From: Solirubrobacteraceae bacterium
GTDB lineage: Bacteria > Actinomycetota > Thermoleophilia > Solirubrobacterales > Solirubrobacteraceae
NCBI GenBank assembly: GCA_017882405.1
Contig: JADGPO010000003.1
Coordinates: 1-26,009, forward strand
Direction of reading: 5' to 3'
DNA length: 26,009 bases
The translations under genes and the position numbers were made by a program. Of the stretch, positions 21,405 through 26,009 are shown one piece after another (positions within the stretch are counted from its first letter, which is position 1; each line of letters opens with the position of its first letter). The notes beneath the pieces are model-generated. The model had not been told where the DNA came from. It worked only from the letters and a program-made list of their open reading frames with translations, and did no database searches.

Positions 21405-21422
21405 TCTAGCTCGACCTAGACT
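21405..21422. promoter_or_regulatory. Divergent promoter area with TCTAG...CTAGA near-palindrome
   Basis: TCTAG (21405-21409) and CTAGA (21416-21420) form a 16-bp near-palindrome around a central TCGA; another TCTAGA occurs at about 21366-21371. TAGACT (21417-21422) ends 8 nt before GTG 21431 and is the likely -10 of the PIG-V-like gene. The other strand offers TAGATA just ahead of the Shine-Dalgarno of the proline-rich ORF. Confidence 0.4.
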
Positions 21423-21430
21423 GCGCCGCC

Positions 21431-22744
21431 GTGGAAACCGCTTCAGAGCCGATCGACCCACACCGGGATGACTCGCTCGACCTACCCCCTTTTGTCGACC
21501 TCGAACTGAACGGCACGGCGGGCTCGACGGTCGCCGAGCCGACCGCTGCGCCCGCCCGCGCGCGTCGCCGGACCCGGCGGCGGACGTGGCTGTCGGTGGA
21601 CGCGCGCCGGGAGGTCCTGTGGATCACGGTGATCTACCTGGCGGCGCGCGTCCTGCTGCTGCTCGTGGCGTTCGTCAACGGCGCCTTCGGCCACCACAAC
21701 TTCCTGCACGAGCTGGCCAACTGGGACGGGCTGTGGTACCGCCGGCTGGCCAACCACGGCTATCCCGGGCACGTCGACTACGGACAGACGACGCTCGGGT
21801 TCTTCCCGCTGTTCCCGATCGCCATCTGGCTACTGGAGCCCGTGTTCCTGGTGTTCACGAGTCACAACGCGATCTGGGCGGCCACGGTCTCCGGAGCGCT
21901 GCTCTCGGCCGTGGGCGGCTGGATCGCGACGGTCCTGGTCCATCGCCTGGCCGACGGCTGGTGGGGGCGCGCGGCGGCCCGCCGGGCGACGATCCTGTTC
22001 GTCGTCTTCCCCGGGTCGGTCGTCTTCTCGATGGTCTACTCAGAGGCCCTGCTGATGCCGCTGGCTGCCGGCTGCCTGTGGGCGCTGGAGCGCCGGCGCT
22101 GGGTGCTGGCCGGAGTGCTGGCGGGGTTCGGCTCGGCGGTCCAACCCGTGGGACTGATGCTGCCGGTGGTTTGCCTGGCCGGAGCGCTGCTGGAGCTCTA
22201 CCGATGTCGCGGGCACCTGCGCGACGCCCGCCGGGCGCTGATCGCGCCGGTCCTGTCGGTTACCGGCGCCGTCTGTTTCATGATCTTCCTCTGGATCTGG
22301 ACGGGCAACCCGTTCGCCAACTACATCGCCCAGCACCACGGCTGGAGCGAGAAGACCGAACTCCTGGCGCTGGTGCACGCCGCGACCCGGATGGCGCCGA
22401 CGTTCGACCCCAACCACTTCAACAGCCCGGTGACGATCAACCTCAACCTGGTCGTGGGACTGATCGGCGCCGTGATCCTGGCCGGAGAGCTGTACCTGCT
22501 TTGGCGCTCGCGGCGCTCGGTGTCCGCGGTGGCGATCGTGTGGACTCTGGGGATCGCGGTCTTCGCCGTCACCTCGGAGTACGTCCCGCCCAACCCCCGG
22601 ATGCTGATCACCGCCTTTCCGGCGCTGATGGTGGTCGGGCGCTACCTGGAGGGCAAGTGGTTCGCGGTCCTCGTGTTCGTCAACGTGTGGCTCCTGGCGG
22701 GGCTCAGCGTGCTCACGTTCTGGTCGACCACGCTGCGCCCGTAG
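21431..22744 (+). CDS. PIG-V-like GT-C mannosyltransferase, polytopic membrane protein
   Basis: The 437-residue protein has a hydrophilic N-terminus of about 60 residues rich in Arg and acidic residues, then about nine to ten membrane segments. Soon after the first segment comes NWDGLWYRRLANHGYP (97-112), then GFFPLFPI (123-130). The WDGxWYxxIAxxGY plus FFPLFP pattern is that of PIG-V / GPI-mannosyltransferase 2-like GT-C enzymes, which use a polyprenyl-phosphate sugar at the outer face of the membrane; Asp99 is the likely catalytic or metal-associated acid. In actinobacteria such proteins act in envelope mannan or glycolipid assembly; the exact acceptor is unknown. The GTG start is supported by TAGACT 8 nt upstream. 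It converges with the GT39-like gene 29 nt away. Confidence 0.8.
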   Translation: METASEPIDPHRDDSLDLPPFVDLELNGTAGSTVAEPTAAPARARRRTRRRTWLSVDARREVLWITVIYLAARVLLLLVAFVNGAFGHHNFLHELANWDGLWYRRLANHGYPGHVDYGQTTLGFFPLFPIAIWLLEPVFLVFTSHNAIWAATVSGALLSAVGGWIATVLVHRLADGWWGRAAARRATILFVVFPGSVVFSMVYSEALLMPLAAGCLWALERRRWVLAGVLAGFGSAVQPVGLMLPVVCLAGALLELYRCRGHLRDARRALIAPVLSVTGAVCFMIFLWIWTGNPFANYIAQHHGWSEKTELLALVHAATRMAPTFDPNHFNSPVTINLNLVVGLIGAVILAGELYLLWRSRRSVSAVAIVWTLGIAVFAVTSEYVPPNPRMLITAFPALMVVGRYLEGKWFAVLVFVNVWLLAGLSVLTFWSTTLRP

Positions 22745-22773
22745 CTGCAACAAAACGCAGGCGGCCGAGTCCG

Positions 22774-24345
22774 TTACCCGGGCCGGCGGCGTCCTGCGCC
22801 GAGCAGCAGCTGCACGTGGATCGGGCTGGCGTAGCCGTACTGCTTGATCGCGCCGTGGCCGAAAGCCCGCTCCAGGCGCACATCCAGGCGCAGGTAGCCG
22901 GCTCGATTGGCCCGCGCCCGGGCCGGTCCGTCCCGCTGGCCCTCGTGGCTGGAGACGAACCACAGACGCCGGCATCCGGCAGCCGCCGCCGAGAGCTGTG
23001 AGGGCGTCAGGGTCGCGTAGCGCTCGACGAACGGCTTGACGGCGCCCCACCGGAGCACCGGCAGGATCGAGCGGGGCGCCCGCCCGTCTCTCACGTAGTA
23101 CTGAAATGCGTTGCGGGCGTCCTCCGGATAGAAGGCGATGCAGTCACCCGGCCGCGCGCGGGCGAGCACGTCGGCGGTGGCCGCCCGCCACGGCTCCGGC
23201 GAGACCCCGTAGGCGGCGGCCAGCGGCACGGCGCGCACGGCCAGCGCTGCCACCAACCCCACCAGTGCGAGCCGGGCGGGCAGGCGCGGATGGGTGAGCG
23301 CCACCGCCAGCACCAGCGCGACCGCCGGCAGGCAGGTGAGCAGGTTCCGGGGCAGGAAGATCGGCTGCGCGACCAGCGAATAGAGGAACGTCAGCACCAC
23401 CGGCACGGCGAGCCACTGAAGCGTCAGCGCCGCCGGCCACCCGGCCAGCCGGGGGTCAGCCGGGTACTCCCCGGGCCCCGCCCGGCGCGCCCGCAGCATC
23501 GCCAGCGCGACACCGATCACCACCAGCACGGTCGCCACCAGACCGACCGCCGTCGTGAACCGCGGATGAAAGCTCGGCTGCAGTCCTGTCGAGGTCAGCG
23601 ACTGCAGCACCTGGCTCTCGACCTTGCGCGACGGCCGCGGGACCCAGAACAGCTGTCCCGACCCGCGGCGCACGGCGAGGATCGCCAGCGGCAGGCAGCA
23701 CACGGCGACGGCGATCAGCGCCGACGCGAGCCGCCGCAGCGCCGCCGGGCGGCCGATCAGCGCCAGCAGCTGCACCGGCACCACCAGCACGGCGACGAAG
23801 CTCGAGTAGGCGGCCAGCACCATCGCCAGCACGTAGCCCGCCCACGCCCAGCGCCGCCGCGCCGGCGGCGCCGATTCCTCGGCGAGCGTCAAGAAGCAGA
23901 GGAAGCCCGCGCACACGAAGGCCACCATCGGCGCGTACCCGCGCGCTGTCTGCGCCCAGTAGACCAGCGGCAGGTTGACCGCGCACAGCAGCCCGGCCAC
24001 CACCCCCACGCGGCGATCGAATAGCCGCAGGCCGAGCGCGGCCACCAGCGCGACGGTCATCACGGTGAACACCGCCGAGGGCAGCCGCAGCACCGTCAGG
24101 CCGGTGCCCCACCAGCCGACCAGCAGGTGCATCAGCAGGTAGTAGCCCGACATGTTGCCCCCGTCGCGGGCGATCGCCGACCCCAGCGCCGATCCGTGCT
24201 GGGAGACGATCGCCATCGTCGCGCCCTCGTCGAAGCCGAGACTGCGCGACGTGATCCGAATGATGCTCAGGAGCGCCGCGAGCAGCGCCGGCACCGCGAT
24301 CGCGGCAAGCTCGCGCCCCCGCGCATCGAGAGACAGGCGAGGCAA
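22774..24345 (-). CDS. GT39/PMT-type GT-C glycosyltransferase, polytopic membrane protein
   Basis: The 523-residue protein has a hydrophobic multi-span core and a soluble C-terminal part of about 150 residues. After the first membrane segment comes SLGFDEGATM, with the Asp39-Glu40 pair in the first extracellular loop typical of PMT/ArnT-like GT-C enzymes, then GYYLLMHLLVGWWG and VYWAQTARGYAPM. Such enzymes transfer sugars from polyprenyl-phosphate donors to proteins or lipids outside the membrane; donor and acceptor are not predictable here. The best start is TTG 24345, 7 nt after the stop of the upstream MptB-like gene, because no ATG or GTG precedes the first membrane helix. The two are almost certainly co-transcribed. 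Confidence 0.78.
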   Translation of the reverse strand: MPRLSLDARGRELAAIAVPALLAALLSIIRITSRSLGFDEGATMAIVSQHGSALGSAIARDGGNMSGYYLLMHLLVGWWGTGLTVLRLPSAVFTVMTVALVAALGLRLFDRRVGVVAGLLCAVNLPLVYWAQTARGYAPMVAFVCAGFLCFLTLAEESAPPARRRWAWAGYVLAMVLAAYSSFVAVLVVPVQLLALIGRPAALRRLASALIAVAVCCLPLAILAVRRGSGQLFWVPRPSRKVESQVLQSLTSTGLQPSFHPRFTTAVGLVATVLVVIGVALAMLRARRAGPGEYPADPRLAGWPAALTLQWLAVPVVLTFLYSLVAQPIFLPRNLLTCLPAVALVLAVALTHPRLPARLALVGLVAALAVRAVPLAAAYGVSPEPWRAATADVLARARPGDCIAFYPEDARNAFQYYVRDGRAPRSILPVLRWGAVKPFVERYATLTPSQLSAAAAGCRRLWFVSSHEGQRDGPARARANRAGYLRLDVRLERAFGHGAIKQYGYASPIHVQLLLGAGRRRPG

Positions 24346-24352
24346 GATCGGG

Positions 24353-25876
24353 TCAGGTCCTGGCCAGCGCCGGCGGCGTGCCGCTCTCGGGCCTCGCCGG
24401 CTCAGCTTGGCCGGGATCGATGCGGGCGCAGCGGCGGCGCCAGCGATTCCACGCCACGCCGGCGATCACCAGGTAAACGGCCAGCACGGCCGGAGCGGCC
24501 CCCAGCGGGACCGCGAGCACGCCGCTGGGCTTGACCAGGAACGCCGAGATCGCCAGCGCCGCTGCCAGCGCCCAGGACCGCTGCCAGCCGCGCAGGGCCG
24601 CGATCAGCACCAGACCCCAGCTGAAATACCAGGGCCAGGCAGCGGGTCCGCCGGCGGCCGCCACCAGCAGCGCGAGCCCCAGCAGTGACACCAGCCGGCC
24701 GACGCGCACCCGGTAGAGCGCGACCAGGCCGATCACCGCCGACACCCCGAACGCCACCTCGCCGACGGCCGACTCCATCCCGCGCGAGGACACCGAGACG
24801 CCCACGGCGTGCAGCAGCCCGGCCAGCGTGTAGCCCAGGGCCGTGCCGGGAGTGATCGCCAGCCGGACCTTGGCGGGCGTCGCGAACAACGAGGCCGACA
24901 GCCAGCTCACGCCGACGCCGCTGGCCAGCGTGACCGCGGCCAGCACGATGCCCGCCACCACTGCCGCGGCAGCCAACAGGCGCACGGCCGCCGCGCGGTC
25001 ATCGGCGGTCCGCGCCCAGGCGACGGCGATGAACACGGCGCCGACCAGCGCCGGGACCTTGATCGTCGCCGCCAGCGCGCACAGCGCGATCCCCTGGAGC
25101 GGGCGCCCCTCGAGGGCCACCGCCACCCCGGCGGCGAGCAGACCCGCCATCAACAGATCGTTGTGGCCGGCCGCCACCAGCCCGAGGCACGTCAACGGGC
25201 TGGCCACGGTGAGCCACAGCGCACGTGGGGCATCGGTCCCCAGCGCCCGGGCCAGCCGCGGCACGAACACCGCCAGCAGCACGATCCCCAGCAGCTCGAG
25301 CGCGCGTGCCAGCAGCACCCCCGCGACCAGGTGCGAGCCGACGATGCCGACGATCAGGCCCACCAGCTCCAGGAACAGCGGGCCGTACGGCGCCGTCGTG
25401 TGACGCCAGAAGGGCGACACCGCGTTCAGCACGTGCCCGTGCCCGAGGCCGACCAGCACCGTCGGCGTCACGTGGTAGGGGTTGCGCCCCAGATGCAGGA
25501 TCGTGCCCTGCGCCAGGTAGCTGTACAGGTCGCGGGTGAACAGCGGCGGCGCCAGCGCCAGCGGCAGGATCCACAACGCCGCGATCGCCAGCAGCCCGCG
25601 CCGGCCGGGCAGCGAGCGTCCAAGACCGAGCCAGGCCACGGTCAGCGCCGCCATGCCGACGTAGATCAGGCCGGTGGCCGCGCGACCGGGCCAGCCGGGC
25701 TGATACCACCAGCCCACCACGCCGTCGTGCAATGCCCGCGGCGCGCACCACGCGATCAGCACCGAGCCGGCCAGGCCGAGCGCCGCCCATGCCGGGGCTC
25801 CGCGCGCCCACGCCGGGGCTCCGCGCGGCCGCGTCGAGGCGTCGCGCGCCTGCGTCCAGCGCCGCACCGCCGTCAC
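24353..25876 (-). CDS. MptB-like alpha-1,6-mannosyltransferase (GT-C), polytopic membrane protein
   Basis: The 507-residue membrane protein has roughly twelve to thirteen hydrophobic segments. The first large loop carries FTRDLYSYLAQGTILHLGRN (113-132) with PYHVTP after it, and TAPYGPLF (161-168); this RDxYSYxAQG plus APYGPL combination marks the mycobacterial MptA/MptB family, which extends the mannan backbone of lipomannan using polyprenyl-phosphomannose. Asp116 is the likely catalytic acid. The N-terminus contains a 7-residue duplication (GAPAWAR / GAPAWAA) from a 21-bp tandem repeat, ahead of the first helix. GTG 25876 follows GAAGGG closely and lies 5 nt after the stop of a possible upstream gene. 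It probably works with the neighbouring GT-C enzymes on envelope mannan. Confidence 0.82.
   Translation of the reverse strand: MTAVRRWTQARDASTRPRGAPAWARGAPAWAALGLAGSVLIAWCAPRALHDGVVGWWYQPGWPGRAATGLIYVGMAALTVAWLGLGRSLPGRRGLLAIAALWILPLALAPPLFTRDLYSYLAQGTILHLGRNPYHVTPTVLVGLGHGHVLNAVSPFWRHTTAPYGPLFLELVGLIVGIVGSHLVAGVLLARALELLGIVLLAVFVPRLARALGTDAPRALWLTVASPLTCLGLVAAGHNDLLMAGLLAAGVAVALEGRPLQGIALCALAATIKVPALVGAVFIAVAWARTADDRAAAVRLLAAAAVVAGIVLAAVTLASGVGVSWLSASLFATPAKVRLAITPGTALGYTLAGLLHAVGVSVSSRGMESAVGEVAFGVSAVIGLVALYRVRVGRLVSLLGLALLVAAAGGPAAWPWYFSWGLVLIAALRGWQRSWALAAALAISAFLVKPSGVLAVPLGAAPAVLAVYLVIAGVAWNRWRRRCARIDPGQAEPARPESGTPPALART
25786..25827. repeat. 21-bp tandem duplication in the MptB-like gene
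   Basis: Two 21-bp units (25786-25806 and 25807-25827) differ at one base. The unit length keeps frame and duplicates seven residues in the N-terminal cytoplasmic segment. Confidence 0.75.
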
Positions 25877-25881
25877 GCCCT

Positions 25882-26009
25882 TCAGACCGGCCCGCCCACC
25901 CCGCCCGCCGAGCCCCGCCGTAGCAGACGCGGGCGCGGTGCGGCCCCCCGCGCGCCGGCGCCGGCACCATGCGCCCGGGCGGCGACCACGACGGCGCCCG
26001 CGAGCGTCA
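25882..26009 (-). CDS. Possible C-terminal end of an upstream gene (truncated by window edge)
   Basis: A minus-strand frame entering from the right edge stays open for about 41 codons and stops at TGA 25884-25882, 5 nt before the MptB-like start. It reads as a short hydrophobic stretch (TLAGAVVVAARAHG) followed by an Arg/Pro/Gly-rich tail, which would suit the end of another membrane protein in the same operon. The stretch is very GC-rich, where open frames arise by chance, so this rests mainly on the tight junction. Confidence 0.35.
   Translation of the reverse strand, partial: TLAGAVVVAARAHGAGAGARGAAPRPRLLRRGSAGGVGGPV

Noticed and set aside
1..26009. tRNA, rRNA, CRISPR, insertion sequence or prophage content
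   Set aside because: Intergenic gaps are short; I saw no cloverleaf-type sequence, regularly spaced repeats, transposase, integrase or phage structural motif.

Overview
The window is a gene-dense, very GC-rich stretch of chromosome that reads as a high-GC actinobacterium, most likely of the Thermoleophilia / Solirubrobacterales type. This placement is inferred from gene content: an MptB-like mannosyltransferase, an actinobacterial-style IleRS, CarH/MerR-like regulators carrying a conserved RSVER..EEVLL motif, and very frequent leaderless-looking starts. I see no tRNA, rRNA, CRISPR array, insertion sequence or phage gene.

Layout. Positions 1-5240 hold central metabolism: the 3' end of a class I fructose-bisphosphate aldolase, a stand-alone 5'-3' exonuclease (minus), a divergent acetolactate synthase-like enzyme, class II fumarase and an alpha/beta hydrolase (both minus). 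Positions 5241-9358 are the most unusual part: a small BldC-like DNA-binding protein, a membrane HD-GYP (c-di-GMP phosphodiesterase-type) protein, and two tandem CarH-like MerR regulators whose cobalamin-ligand residues are missing. All three DNA-binding genes have related TTGTGCAATT / CAATTGCTGC elements and GTGCA half-sites in their AT-richer upstream regions, which suggests one small cross-regulated circuit.

Positions 9402-15508 are housekeeping: ileS, a convergent ankyrin-repeat protein, thioredoxin, and divergently a PolX/PHP DNA polymerase. Positions 15556-18849 form a minus-strand operon of trehalose-phosphate phosphatase, a small membrane protein, a GT4-type glycosyltransferase and Lgt. 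Positions 18942-21149 form a plus-strand operon of a cupin, an alpha/beta hydrolase and a secreted six-cysteine protein. Positions 21054-26009 hold a previously easy-to-miss proline-rich ORF on the minus strand and three polytopic GT-C glycosyltransferases (PIG-V-like, PMT/GT39-like, MptB-like), followed by what may be the tail of a fourth protein at the edge. Together with lgt and the GT4 enzyme these point to cell-envelope lipoprotein and mannan-type glycan assembly.

A recurring feature is a TANNNT-like -10 hexamer ending 6-11 nt before the start codon, seen at nine genes, so much of this region is probably transcribed into leaderless mRNA. All functional calls rest on motifs read by eye; no database search was run.
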